From: Lumbricus terrestris
Taxonomy: Eukaryota > Annelida > Clitellata > Crassiclitellata > Lumbricidae
Assembly: GCA_949752735.1 (NCBI GenBank)
Contig: OX457037.1
Span: forward strand, 12,466,358-12,530,357
Reading direction: 5' to 3'
Length of the DNA: 64,000 nucleotides
A model generated the notes under the pieces. The model had not been told where the DNA came from, did no database searches, and saw only the letters and a list, made by a program, of their open reading frames with translations. Positions 44,284 to 56,576 of the stretch are shown here, in pieces. Position 1 is the stretch's first letter, and each line of letters begins with the position of its first letter. The translations under genes were made by a program, and so were the position numbers.

Positions 44284-45644
44284 TGTTGTAAAAATAGGCC
44301 CCTGCAATTTGTTTTAATTAATTGTCCGTGTCCCTGTCTGCCTGTGTATCGTTGAAACATGCCGTCTACTTAATTTATGCATAGGCGTGGCTAAGCGTCT
44401 ACATGGCGTCTACTTAATTTATGCATAGGCGTGGCTAAGCGTCAACATGCCGTCTACTTAATTTATGCAAGGCGTGGCTAAGCGTCTACATGGCGTCTAC
44501 TTAATTTATGCAAGGCGTGGCTAAGCGTCTACCTGGGCCTGACAGGCGACTACATAATATATGCAGGGCGTGGTCCAGCGTCTACATAATATATGCATGG
44601 GCGTGGCTTGGCGCATACGTATATATACGAGTGCGTGCGCAGGCAACACAGTCATCGATCGAGAAGAAGTCATCAGCAGACGTCAACTGTCATCAGCAGT
44701 CTTTGATCGAGAGAAACAGTCGTTGAAGAAATCGCCGAGGAACAGTGGGAAGACGCGTCGGTCGGCTGTTGCGGGATCGAATCGCAGTGCAGTCAGCAGG
44801 AAATCGTCCGACGGAAAACGCTTTGGAGAGCGCGACGACGATTTGACGTCGCTGCCGAAATTCAGCGCCTGTCGACGAAAGGTTTGGCGACCTTTGCTGT
44901 GCCACGACGACGCTTGGATTCGAAGCCTGACCCGTGACGGAAGGTCTGGTGATCTCCGCTGTGCAACGCCGACGGTTTGGAGTTCGACGCCGCTGCTACC
45001 GACGTATTCGACTGGGATCCGACGCTGTCGACGACGAAAGGTTTGGAGGCCTTTGCTGTCCGACGCTGGTGGCTGGGGTTCGATTCTTGACCCACAGTCG
45101 AGCTCTTCTGGAATCCGACGCTACTGACGACGGAGAGTCTGGTGATTCTCGCTACGCAACGACGACGCCATTCGACTCCGGATCTGCCAACGTTTCCGAC
45201 CGGGTGAGCGCAGTGGTTCAGTTTTATCGCTACGCAACGACGACGTCGACTCTGGTTCGAAACCCGACCCGTTTCACCGACTTCGACGTGCGCTGGCGAA
45301 GCAGCGGTCCTCTACGCGACGACGATTCAGCATTCTGCGTTGGCAATTACTGCAGACAGTGGTATATCAGTTTTCAGACAGTGGCGCTACGCGAATTGCT
45401 CCGAACTTGCTCCGAACTTGCTCCGAACTTGCTCCGAACTCTGGCGCTATAGAAGTTGGCTGAGGACAGCTTAACGAGGGTTTTCTTGAAGTCGAATAAA
45501 AGTGTTTCAAGCCTGACTGGCTAGTCGTCAATCCCCAGCTGACGCCGGACTACACGACGGACGGACATCGCCTTAACGACTAGGGTCTGGAGCTCGGTTC
45601 CTGGTGGTCTTTTGCCCAGCCCTAGTGGGTCGAGATTCTTTACA
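44284..45644 (+). repeat. 3' LTR of Ty3-type retrotransposon 1
   Basis: 1361 bp, TGTTGTAAAA to CTTTACA, matching the 5' LTR over its whole length in every segment I compared. The flanks (TATAG before the 5' LTR, ATATT after this one) do not form an obvious target duplication. Confidence 0.93.
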
Positions 45645-45710
45645 ATATTATTGTTATTATAAACCAGATTTCCTATTTAAAGCAAGCCAATCAGAGATAG
45701 GTAAACAGAG

Positions 45711-45896
45711 CAAGGCCGTAGCCAGGATTTGATTTGGGGGGGTGTTTCTTCAGTTTCCTGTCAAAAAACTGCTGACCTTTTTTAGTCATCCGACCGAAAT
45801 CTTTACAAAATGTCACCAATTAATTCTATTTTTTACATTTTCCATTTGGGGGGGTGTTCAAACACTCAAAACACCCTCCCCCTAGCTAAGGCCTTG
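45711..45896. mobile_element. hAT-like MITE with CAAGGCCGTAGCCAGG ends
   Basis: The left end CAAGGCCGTAGCCAGG and the right end CTAGCTAAGGCCTTG are inverted. The flanks AAACAGAG and AGACAGAG give a 7/8 target duplication. GGGGGGGTGTT occurs near each end. The internal GACCTTTTTTAGTCATCCG and ACCGAAATC motif is shared with other MITEs in the window. It lies 66 bp right of the 3' LTR. Confidence 0.88.
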
Positions 45897-45978
45897 AGAC
45901 AGAGGTATCCCTCTTAAACCGACCAATCACGACCAACGGTTAAAATGTGACCCAATTAATTTTGAGGCCGAAAATTCG

Positions 45979-46025
45979 CGAGATTTGTCTGACATTGGAC
46001 TGACTCCAATGTCAGACAAATCTCG
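45979..46025. other. Perfect 21-bp-stem hairpin
   Basis: A 21-base arm (CGAGATTTGTCTGACATTGG plus A) is followed by five bases (CTGAC) and its exact reverse complement. It is a perfect inverted repeat that would fold into a stable hairpin in RNA or extrude in DNA. No coding region or known element overlaps it. Confidence 0.85.
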
Positions 46026-47483
46026 ATGGTTGGACTCTGCAATCTTTGATTCCAACGTTCCATTCCTTTCCATTGCTTCAGGTAAAAAATATAATAAAAA
46101 ACTATATAAAATTCAAATTGGGCATTTGTAAGTAATATTTGAGCGCTTTATGACGCTTTGAGGAAAGGCTGAAAAGTCTCGATAAGACACCCGAGAAAAG
46201 CAGCAACAATAACATACTTAAACAGAATAATAGCGATCTGTATTATTGGGCAGCAGTAACTGCTTCTGTATTAATGTGTTCACGGTAACGCACCGCCATT
46301 CCGCCGATAATCTCCGCAACGGTTCGTACTTTGACAGTGCCAGACCCATGCCAGGATAAAGAAGGAGGGCAACGATTGAGACTTTCGCTATCACACAGTA
46401 TTGTCAAACTTAAACTACCACTCCGCCAATATAATTATCGTCACTATGAACGAAACATTTCCTTTTGAATTTAGCCTTTGTATGAGCACTTGTTATAGCG
46501 CTACTGCAAGATTTCTACTCTCTGCCTATAATTATATTATGGGACAAACCAATATTGTCCTCTCTCATAGTGGAAGATTTATGGCCACACGGCTTTCCAT
46601 ACTCGCGTCTATTGGGCGCTGTTTATCAAACAATTAGCGACGGTCTACTGGTATTTCCATGGCTCTATTAGCCCGAAATAGGCCTAATTATTATCGGTGG
46701 CACCATCGGACGTTCCTTTCGAAAAGTAGAAACGTGAAAGAGACTGGTGCCTGAAGGAATGCAATCGAGAGACTCGTACGCCGTAGATTAGCATAGGGTT
46801 AAGAGGACAGCAGGGAACCATAATCATTATGGTAATAGGCGACCGATGGTGAGTTATGATTGGTCAGAGGGAGAAGGCATCAGAAAGAAGCAGAAATCGG
46901 CGGTTCCCTCGGATCGATCCATCCATCCATCTATTCATCTATCTGTCTATCTGTCTATGCTATCACTTTATATGTATGCATTGCTCTATAATAGTGTGCA
47001 TAAGACTCACATATATAATATACAATACATATGCTATACTACAGCCAATGAATATACATATGTATAGGCTCTATATAAATTACGACAAAATGCATGTTAT
47101 ACCAAATTGTTGGTTGCCGGTATTTCATGGATATTCTCCTGCAAGCGTCAAACACGCGACCACAGATAGACAGACACACAAACACACGCACACACACAAA
47201 CATACATATGCGGCAACTCGCACATACATCAAACATGGATAAAATAGCCTACATCACAAAGAAAGAGCATATGATTAATGCATACGTGCTTCCTGCATTT
47301 ATATTACGAATAAGTTATAAAATACATTTCCATGTATATATTTGATATAATTTATTGTCTAAATTGTCTATGCATGCATATACTCGATCATAAATACATA
47401 TAAGGTAATATTTATGGATTCGGTTATGCTCAACCTCCCAAAGCGGTGCCCAATAAACCAGAAAATCGTTTCCTATATCCTTC
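46026..47483. other. Noncoding, microsatellite fragments
   Basis: No gene recognised. CATC repeats near 46915-46960 and CACA/ACAT repeats at 47160-47230. Open frames here are short and unsupported. Confidence 0.4.
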
Positions 47484-47612
47484 TCATGAATGCGAGAACC
47501 GCCGCTGCCCTGGCTTCCCGACCATAAACGGATTCGACTTAAGATCCTTCCACTGGCACACATATGATCCGCAATGGCCGACAATGCACCATGCAGCAAG
47601 CAAAAGGAGCAT
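47484..47612 (-). CDS. Candidate 42-residue secreted peptide ORF
   Basis: The minus-strand ATG at 47612 opens MLLLLAAWCIVGHCGSYVCQ and continues WKDLKSNPFMVGKPGQRRFS to a TGA. The first 14-15 residues are a good signal-peptide-like hydrophobic core ending in small residues. A VGK and a QRR motif follow that could be amidation and dibasic cleavage sites. The frame is open for about 40 codons upstream, and a possible acceptor CCTTCCATTCAG lies there, so it could instead be part of a larger exon. I recognise no known hormone family. It could be chance in unselected DNA. Confidence 0.2.
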   Translation of the reverse strand: MLLLLAAWCIVGHCGSYVCQWKDLKSNPFMVGKPGQRRFSHS

Positions 47613-47855
47613 TGTCAGTATAAGCCTCCAGTCACATTTGCGCTCCTCTGCCCTTGGAGATATGCTGGTGCTTCGTTTCCAGTTTCCACATATTATGGCG
47701 CAAACGACGTCTGCTGAATGGAAGGTTGAGCAAACCTAATCAGAGGCGCCCCATGGTGCGAGAACTCCTCGAAACAGAAAAATATTAAGACAACGGGCAG
47801 ACACAGTATGTATAGTACCTCCACAGCTAAGGTCGGAGCACAAGTTAAATTATAG

Positions 47856-47997
47856 CAGGAAGGTCAACAAGTTATAGCAGGAAGGTCAACAAGTTATAGC
47901 AGGAAGGTCAACAAGTTATAGCAGGAAGGTCAACAAGTTATAGCAGGAAGGTCAACAAGTTATAGCAGGAAGGTCAACAAGTTATAGCAGGAAGGTC
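47856..47997. repeat. 22-bp tandem repeat, about 6.5 copies
   Basis: The unit AAGTTATAGCAGGAAGGTCA plus AC is repeated almost without change, so it is a recent expansion. It is tandem without spacers and is not a CRISPR array. Confidence 0.95.
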
Positions 47998-48034
47998 ATT
48001 TCGTTGCAAAGGACCAACAGAGCAAAGGCACGGT

Positions 48035-48318
48035 CAGTGGCGCATTCAAGGGGGTTTCGGGGGTTGAAAACTTGAAACCCCCCATTGGCTTAGGAAACGT
48101 TTTTTAAAAGGTTATTTGTCGACTTAATTAAATAGGAAAAACAAAACAATTGTTTGTATAGTAACAATTGCATTTCTTACTTTATTCCCTTTGTTACTTT
48201 ATTCCCATTTATTTACTGTAATACTGTTGGGTTGGTGTCAGGAAGGGCATCCACCCAGGCCATAAAAATTCCCAATCCTCCCCACCCCATCATAAATTCC
48301 TGGATATATACAACACCG
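48035..48318 (-). mobile_element. hAT-like MITE, CAGTGGCGTGGCCAGG family, copy 2
   Basis: Inverted relative to 18255-18507. It shares GGTTTCGGGGGTT/CCCCCCATTGGCTTAGG, the AACAATTG centre, TTACTGTAATACTGTTGGG, GTCAGGAAGGGCATCC and CATAAATTCCTGG. The flanks GGCACGGT and AGCACGGT make a 7/8 target duplication. Its right terminus is diverged. Confidence 0.8.
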
Positions 48319-49377
48319 AGCACGGTGCCGTACTGTGGCAATCTCAGATCATGATACTGGAGGGTCTTGCCGGTTTAAAGAGCGAATGGTACTGAGATAT
48401 AGGCCGAATGATAAGATCACATGCGAAGGTTGGGAGGAGCTTCACCCAAGACACCTGATGGGTAAGAAAGATAATTTTATACTGAATCGGAGCAAGCAGT
48501 TAACGAAAGTCAAAGAAGATGCTCAGTTATAAAAGTCGAGATGTAAGAGAAACGAGGAAGGCGGGCAATCAAGCGAACACCTGCATTAATTAAGTATAAG
48601 CTACCGACTGTAGTGGAGCAATGCAGGCGCAGTTTTTAGTATAGGCCGATGAGTAATGAGTTACCGTAGTCAATGCGGGAAAATATGAAGGCATCAGCCA
48701 TACAAAGAAAAGATCTGTGATGAGACGAATTCGTGTGGCACGTAGCCTAAACGTTGCATGCAGATGATAGAAGCAGGATGGACGGAGAGAGATTTAATCA
48801 TGCACGCAGTCTATGTCTCATATGACGTGTTTAACTATAATATGTGCGTATTCGCCATGCTGTACTATGCTGTGGATGATGCCAGATACGGATCGCAATT
48901 ACGATCGGAATTGTTTTGCTGAACGTACAACTCCCTGCGATGCTGCACTTCTGTGCAGATCTCGAACGTCAATCACATTACGATGTCGATAACATCCAAC
49001 ATAATATGCCCCGCCCACTGTATGTGTGTTCGTCCGACTGCGTTGCATCGTCTGACTCACTGGTTCTCGTCGTCATTGGTTACTGATTGACAGGTGGTCC
49101 TGTGTTGCTCTGAACGGAGGTCTCTGGCGCTCATCAGAATGTCTTCTTTACGTAAACTTTTCGGAGAGTAGTTCTACTTGCCCGTCAACAGAGGCGCCAG
49201 TAAGTTGAGTTTCGGATTTGGTTCAGTGGAAGGAAGCTGTAAGTGCAGCAACGACTCTGGTGTCTGCCTGTGCCGAAGGTTCTTTCATCTCCATCGGAAT
49301 TGTTGATTCTGTCCCCTCCCCCACACACCCACACACACACCATATTCTATTAGCTATTTATATTCCACTAGCATATT
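48319..49377. other. Noncoding, no feature recognised
   Basis: No gene called. A frame at 48335-48532 has a vaguely sushi-like ITCEGW piece but lacks the four-cysteine pattern and splice support. A (CA)n run occurs near 49321-49342. Confidence 0.35.
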
Positions 49378-49666
49378 CAATTATGTATTCAATACTGTAT
49401 TCAATTCTGTATTCAATACTGTATTTAATATTTTATTCAATTCTGTATTCAATTCTGTATTCAATACTGTATTCAATTCTGTATTCAATTCTGCATTCAA
49501 CACTGTATTCAATACTGTATTCAATTCTGTATTCAATGCTGTATTCAGTTCTTTATTCAATGCTGTATTCAATTTTGTATTCAATTCTGTATTCAATTCT
49601 GTATTCAATGCTGTATTCAATACTGTATTCAATACGGTATTTAATACGGTATTCAATACTGTTTGG
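49378..49666. repeat. 12-bp minisatellite (TATTCAATTCTG), about 24 copies
   Basis: Tandem TATTCAATNCTG units with T/A/G variation at one site. Frames on both strands stay open because 12 is a multiple of three. No gene implied. Confidence 0.95.
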
Positions 49667-50079
49667 TAAATCAGTTCCCTGTCAGATTGCATTTTTTGAT
49701 TTCCCAAGATATATATAATCGACTAATTTGTTATAAACTAATATTATTTGCCAATTTTTCTCTTTATATTCTGTTGTGCAATCTATCTCGCTGTCTATTG
49801 TAGTCTCTGTTTTATTTTATATTTAATTCGATTCTGTTTTCCATTGTACTTTTTAAGTCGATTGTCTATTCTAATCCGTTTTATCTTTGCAATTGATTCA
49901 AACCAAAGAATATTCCCGTCATAATAATGATTAATGATATGTCTTCTTAAATCTTTCGCTGCTTCTATTCGAAAATCCATTAATCTCGTTCCGTCAATTG
50001 AATATTGTCATCCAAAACAAATGTGATTCGAAACCTGTTTGCTGATGGCCATTAATTCATCCTCCTTCCACCAATCCGT

Positions 50080-50560
50080 TGATCCATCCATCCATCCATC
50101 CATCCATCTTTCCATCCATCTTTCCATCCATCCATCTTTCCATCCATCCATTCATACATCCATCTTTCCATCCATCCATTCATCCACATATCCATACACC
50201 CCATCCATCTTTCCATCCATCTATAGTCCATACATCCATCCATCCAACATCCATCCATCTCTCCTTCCTTCCTTTCTTCCTTCCTTCCATCCATTCATCC
50301 ACCTATCTATTCTTCCATCCATCTTTCCATCTATCCATCCATACATCCCATCCATCTTTCCATCCATCCATACATCCATCCATCCAACATTCATTCATCT
50401 TTCTTTTCTTTCTTTCTTTCTTCCATCCATCCATCCGTCCGTCCATCCATCATTTCATGATCCATCAATCCATCCACTAACCCATCCATCCGCCCACTCA
50501 CCCACAAACCAACCATCCATTCATCCTGCCATCCATCCAACCATCCATTCATCCATCCAT
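50080..50560. repeat. (ATCC)n array
   Basis: Nearly 480 bp of CATCC-type tetranucleotides with TTTC/CTTC interruptions. A higher-order unit of roughly 100-150 bp is suggested by the repeated CATACATCCATC-CAACATCCATC blocks. Confidence 0.95.
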
Positions 50561-50629
50561 CAATGAACAAGTATACGGGCGGGTGTAGATATGTCCCTCG
50601 GTGTATGATGTCCCATCGTATCTGCGTGC

Positions 50630-50722
50630 ATGTGTGTGTATGTGTGCGTGTGTATGTCTGTGTGCGTGTGCGTGTGCGTGTGTGTGTGTGCGTGTGTGCG
50701 TGCGTGCGCGCGTGTGTGTGTG
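50630..50722. repeat. (TG)n microsatellite
   Basis: Interrupted TG/CG dinucleotides. Confidence 0.95.
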
Positions 50723-50954
50723 TCCTGATACGCAGTCTGTCAGACGTTGTGAAATGTTAACCCTAGCGTATCGAGTGCACTGTGTGTCTGCATGTCTCTC
50801 TATATCACCACATGTCTGTCTCTATGTCTGCTCCTGTCTGGGCCTGTGTATGTCTGTTTGTTTGCCTGAGTCCTTCGTCTGAATCCTGAGCTGTCACTCG
50901 AGTCAACGGATCGGAAAATCCGCAGCCAATCCAGGCAAATAGCGGGAAAGCCAT

Positions 50955-51420
50955 CATGGAGAGAGGGAGAGAGAGGGAGAGGAAAAGGAAGAGGGAGAGG
51001 GAGAGGGGGAGAGATAGATACACAGGCAGACAGACACACAGACACACAAAGTGACAGAAAGAAACAGAACGACAGAGGCAGCGACAGAGAGACAGACAGG
51101 GACAGAGAGACAAACAGACAGACAATCGGATAGACAAGCAGACAAAGACTTCCTGTTAGAGAGACATACAGACAGAGAGTAACAGAGACAAAAACAGAGA
51201 GCGACAGAGAAATAGAGAGAGACAGAGAGAACGAGAGAGACAGGGACAGACAGACAGAAAGACAGAGAGAGACAGTGAGACAGAGAGATAGAGAGAGACA
51301 AGAAGAGACAGACAGACAGAGACAGATAAACAGACAGACGGCCAGACAGAGACATACACGGAAAGAGACAGAGATAATGAGCAGAGACGTAAACAAGAGG
51401 GCAAGCAGACAAAAGAGAAC
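50955..51420. repeat. (GAGA/GACA)n purine-rich array
   Basis: About 465 bp of GAGA, GACA and CAGA tetranucleotides, strongly purine-biased on the plus strand. Confidence 0.95.
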
Positions 51421-52069
51421 ATGCAGCTAACCCTGCAGATGGACGCAATGACCTATACATGTATATAGGCAAGCAGAGAGGAACATTAATAGCCTCGTAA
51501 CTTCTGTTGCGCCATAGTTTTTATACGTTTAAGGCATCCTTCCGTTTAATCGTTCGCTATAAAATTGTACATAACAACGATAACACTAAGTAACACATTT
51601 TGTTCCTGAGCAATGAGTGTTATTTCCTGCTCACTTAATTATGACTCAATACATAAGACTTACAGGAAAATGAGGAAATGCTGTGATTATTCTGTTAAAC
51701 TTTGATCTTGTGACTAGTGTTGGAATTTCAGATATCCCCCCCACTTCACATTCCTCCCGTCCCCTCCGAAATCGCGCTCGGATTACCGGGGGTAGGATCA
51801 AATCAATTTCAAGTTACATCCCCAATTTTAAATCGATTTCGTCCTACCCCTACGATTTTAGGTTACCCCTCAAGACAGTTGTTTATTTATGTCTACTTGT
51901 GTCCATTTAGATACTTGTTTTCATGCCTCAACACAAATAAACAAACAATAAATAATAACAACAGTAATAAATGAATAATAAATAAATAAAAGTATTAAGT
52001 TGAGGCTGGAAGAGCAAAAAGATAATGCCTGTAAACGGAAGCATTGTAAAAGAAATCAATTCCTTTTTT
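51421..52069. other. Noncoding, no feature recognised
   Basis: No gene. An AATA-rich run lies at 51940-51990, directly before the inverted array. Confidence 0.4.
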
Positions 52070-52830
52070 AAACTGGAAGTTGGATTGATGTAAATAAGGC
52101 CTTCTTGTATTGAAGATGGATCGATAAAAACCTTGATGAATGGAAGAATATGGGTCGATGAAAAAAATTCTTGCTCAGCCAGAAGCTGGACTGATGGAAA
52201 GAAATCTTGATAGATGAGAAGACGATTGATGAAAATGATTCTTGTTCAACTTGAAATTGGATTGAAGAACATAATTCTTCTTTTAGCAGAAGTAGGATTG
52301 TGAAAACATTCCAGCTGATATAGAAGCTGGACTGATGAAAAAGGCGCTTCACAAATTGAAGTTGGATTAATGAAAGTAAATTCTTGTGAAGCTGGAGGTT
52401 GGATTGGTGGAAGACTTCCTGTTAATTAATTACAGACATTATTTTTGCTAATCCAACTTCTATTTACCAGACGTCCTCTCTTTCATCAGTCCAGCTTCTA
52501 TAGTTTTGACCAAAAAAGTTTGCCAATCATCCTTCTATTCAGCAAAACTTCTTTAAATCAATCCAACCTCTGTTTATTGAGGAATTGTTCTCTTCAATAC
52601 TACTGTACTACTATCTGAACCAGAATTCTTTTCCTTAATCCAGCTTCTACTTAAGATGAAAATTGTCTTCATCAATCCAGCTTCCATTTAAAAATGAATT
52701 GGATTCGCTAATCCACTCTCAAATTAACTAATATTATTTTCGTAAATCCAATTTCTTCAATCCAACTTCTTCAATCCAACTTCTTCAATCCAACTTCTTC
52801 AATCCAATTTCTTCTTCAAAGTATTCTCGT
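52070..52830. repeat. Head-to-head inverted 35-bp minisatellite
   Basis: From 52070 to about 52410 a degenerate unit with core GAAGCTGGACTGATGAAA recurs about ten times at 35-36-bp spacing (near 52075, 52112, 52142, 52180, 52217, 52251, 52288, 52323, 52358, 52392). From 52440 to 52830 the complementary core TTCATCAGTCCAGCTTC recurs about eight times at similar spacing, ending in a compact 15-bp version (TTCAATCCAACTTC). The two halves form a large imperfect palindrome centred near 52425. No coding capacity. Confidence 0.85.
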
Positions 52831-54440
52831 TATGGATTCAGCTTCCTAAAGATTAGTCAAATTTCAGAATATCAATCTCCTGGTCACAAAAGCAAAGTTA
52901 TTGGTAACTGCATGGTGGCCATTTTTTTGCCTTTGAGGCAGGAGCAATTAGAAATAACATCTAATACTCAGGAACAAACAAACAATAGTTTGTTACGCAG
53001 TGTAATCCAGGCGAAACGACTAAAAAAACAGACAGTGAAAGAAGTAGAGAGATACGCACAGAGAAAGAGAGACAGAGAAATAGAGATACAGAGAAAGACG
53101 TGTAGAGCGACAGAGAGCGAGAGGAAGACAAAGTCATGGAGGCGTACGGAGAGAGACTTATAACCAGATGGACAGAAACTATAAAAGGAATCAGAACGAC
53201 AAGAGCAGAGGACGACACAGAAACAGCTGAGGAGAGACGCACACATAGAAACACACAGACAGGTATAGGAAGACATTGATAGAGAGACGGACAGATACAA
53301 AGATAGATACAGAGACTGATATAATTATTACTGGACAGTGGCAGGTGAGACATATTATTAGAAAGCTGTAAGACGCAGCGAGGAAAAATGGAAGAGTTTA
53401 TTGGGAGGATGGAGTGGAAAGAGAGGAGGAAGAGTTAGAGAAGAGGAGGAAGCGTTGGTGGAAGAGAAGAAGGAGGAAGGAGAGGAGGAAAAGTTGGAGG
53501 CGGACAAAGAATTATTCCAGTGTTCGTACACAGACGAAAAGGTCAAGAGGAAAATCCATCCGGGTGAATTGAAAGGGAGAGACATACAGACCCACAGGCA
53601 CACAGACACACACGCAGACAGACGGATGCAAGCAGACAGAGTAACAAGCACAGACACCAAGCGTGCCACAGCAGTGGGTGTGTGAGGATCCGGGTGAAGT
53701 ATGAAGAGGGTTGGGTAAGAGGAGACGCGGCGTGCACGTCACCCATGGCATGCATGGCAGACAGGCAGGCTCTTGTCGTACTTAGGTGCGGTGGTCCATG
53801 TTGCGTTTAATTAAGGCGATCGTCGTTTGTCGGTTGGTGGCGCCACGTGTGAAGACCTCTGTCAACAGATGCATGCGATAGTGGTCGAAACAGAGAGATA
53901 TATATATAGACAGACAGACAGAGAAAGAGATACAAACAGGTAGAGTAAGAGGGAGACAGACAGAGAAAGAGAGAGAGACAGAGAGCAAAAGAGACAGACG
54001 GACAGACAGAGAAAGAGAGACAGGCAGAGAAACAGAGAGAAACAGAGAGCAAAAGAGACAGATGGACAGACAAAAAAAGAGAGACAGCCAGCCAGACAGA
54101 TAGATAGACATTCAGATACATAAACAGAGACAGATAGATAGACATGCATAGCCTACATGCTTACAGACAGACAGACAGAGGCAGAGACACAGAGGCAGTC
54201 AATATTTAAACACCAGTGCACGACCGAACGACCGACGGAACGAACGAATGACCGACATGGAAGAGTGGGTAAAAATGTATAACGATGACGAGGGGGAGAC
54301 TGACAGACAGACAGACAGACAGACAGATAGAGGGGAAGGGACGGTGGAGAGAACGAGGACAGAGGGGCAATGGAGGCATACGCGGGATGCAGGTAGGCAG
54401 ACAGAAAGATCATAATCTAATCTGTAGTCTCTAATCTATT
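52831..54440. repeat. GACA/GAGA/CAGA microsatellite zone
   Basis: Purine-rich tetranucleotide tracts at about 53030-53310, 53395-53500, 53580-53650, 53890-54190 and 54297-54330, separated by short unique spacers. No gene recognised. Confidence 0.85.
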
Positions 54441-54449
54441 CTCAAATCT

Positions 54450-54535
54450 GTGGGTTCAGTGGTCTGAGACTCTATCTTGGAGCGCCTCTGAGTAGTTTCC
54501 ATGAAGAGGCTCTGCATAAGTACCCGAATGATTTG
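54450..54535 (+). repeat. SINE-tail-like repeat
   Basis: GGAGCGCCTCTGAGTAGTTT, CATGAAGAGGCTCTGCATAA is a diverged member of the SINE tail motif. A TA-rich microsatellite follows at 54580-54665. Confidence 0.5.
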
Positions 54536-54665
54536 ATACCGTGCTAAGTACATAATGATGAATGATGATTATTGCGCTGCATATATATAGTTATTATTTA
54601 TTATATACATATATATATATACACATATATATATATATACACATATATATATATATATATATATA

Positions 54666-55204
54666 GTATCAATCGTAAGTCCAGTATGCAGAATCGATGC
54701 TAGTAAGTATGGTTAGCATGATAATTACTATCAGCGTCAATATCGTTAGTCTATCTGTTTTAATATAGACAACACTTGATGGCATACACAATAATTACAC
54801 ACAGCTGATCGTCCATGCAGCGCAATGTGTGTCCCTGTTATACATGTATTGTATAGTGATGGCATGCATGGTTCATTTGTATGCTGTAGAGGTCATTGGG
54901 TCATTCCGTCTGTCTGTGGGTCATGTCTAAAGTGTTTATATAGAAACCTGAGCCAATGGGTCTTCGCTATAATCTGGGCATCTCGTGAATGTAAAGGCGC
55001 TTCATGATTCACATGGGTCGACGTCTAATCCGAGAGATATCTGGACGATGCGTTGAGTGGGTAGAAAAGACAGCAAAGCAGGTTGCACGATTCTCATGAA
55101 TGTCAATTTGAACGGAGGATTCATTCGTCGCAAAGAGATAATGTTAAATAGACTACAGGTCAGTGTAAACAAGAACCATAAACTAGTGCACCATTGCACC
55201 ACAA
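54666..55204. other. Noncoding, no feature recognised
   Basis: No gene. Short open frames have no domain or splice support. Confidence 0.4.
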
Positions 55205-56215
55205 ACATCCGTCCATCTACTCATATAATCATCCATCCATCCGCCATTCCAAGCATCCACTCACCTAGCTTCCTACCCATCCCTCTATCCAACCATCCAA
55301 CCATCCATTCACCCATCTTTATGTATCTATCCATCCCCCCATCCTTTAATTCACCCATCCATCCACCAAACCATCCATCCATCCACCGATACATCCATCC
55401 ACCCACCCATCCCTCCATCCATCCACCTATCCACCTCTCCCTCCTTCCACCATCCACCTATCCATCTCTCCCTCCTTCCAGCCATCCTCCTATACATGTA
55501 TATCTTCCAACCTCCATCCTTCCCTTCATTCATCGATCTCTCTCCCATTCAATCCGACGACACTTGACGGCTTCGTAGACCACTCGCCAGATGGAGAGCA
55601 GAACCAACAACGATTCCAGCGCCACACATCATTCCCTCCATCCATCCATCCACCTATCCATCCACCCATCAACCCACCTATCCATCCATCTATCCCTCCA
55701 TCCATCCATCCACCTATCCATCCACCCATCAACCCACCTATCCATCCATCTATCCCTCCCTCCATCCATCCACCTATCCATCCACCCATCAACCCACCTA
55801 TCCATCCATCTATCCCTCCCTCCATCCATCCACCTATCCATCCACCTATCCATCCATCCCTCCATCCATTTATCCATCAATCTATCCATCCATCCATCCA
55901 CCCATCCTCCATCCACCTATCCACCCATCTATTCCTCCATCCATCCCTCCATCCATCCATCCGTCCACCTATCCCTTCATCCATCCACCTATCTCTCCAT
56001 CCATCCATACCTCCATCTACCTATCCATCTATCCCTCCATCTATCCCTCCATCCATCCACCTATCCACCCATCTATTCCTCCATCCATCCCTCCATCCAT
56101 CCATCCATCCATCCACCTATCGTTCATCCATCCACCTATCTCTCCATCCACCTATCCCTCCATCTATCCCTCCACCTATCCCTCCATCCAACCCTCTCTC
56201 CCTCCCTCCCTCCAT
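55205..56215. repeat. 1-kb (ATCC)n array with higher-order units
   Basis: CATCC/CACC/TCCC tetranucleotides. From 55630 a longer unit of about 59 bp (CATCCACCTATCC-type followed by ACCCATCAACCCACC) repeats at least three times, so the array has a second level of periodicity. Confidence 0.95.
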
Positions 56216-56576
56216 CTCTCTTCTCTTCTCCTATCAGTTTCCGCACAATCGAATGCCGCGTCCGAACAAGCAAACTCTTATTTCTTACGCACCGATCCAA
56301 TAAAAATATTATGAACGCTTCTATAAAAGTAAAAATAATAAATGTACATGTATATAGCACATGATTTCTATACATAGAGCATATGAGACGACATTGATAT
56401 TCATTGTGTGGCACGTATACGTATGGAAATACACACGCTTGAACACACCGAAACACGATCACACATGCACGCACGCACACACTCACACACTCACTAACAT
56501 ACATGTATCCATGCATATGTACATGTTCAAAACATACATACATACCTATACGGTACTCACACGCATACATATACAT

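Noticed and set aside
47856..47997. CRISPR-like regular repeat
   Set aside because: The 22-bp units are contiguous with no spacers and the genome is eukaryotic; it is a minisatellite.
48335..48532. Sushi-like domain (ITCEGW piece)
   Set aside because: Only two of the four needed cysteines are present, no splice borders fit, and it directly follows a MITE.
50800..51472. Minus-strand Ser/Leu/Cys-rich frames up to 198 codons
   Set aside because: They are products of the GAGA/GACA array read on the complementary strand.
55591..56364. 257-codon Ser/His/Pro-rich frame
   Set aside because: It is the translation of the ATCC tetranucleotide array; equivalent frames exist on the other strand.
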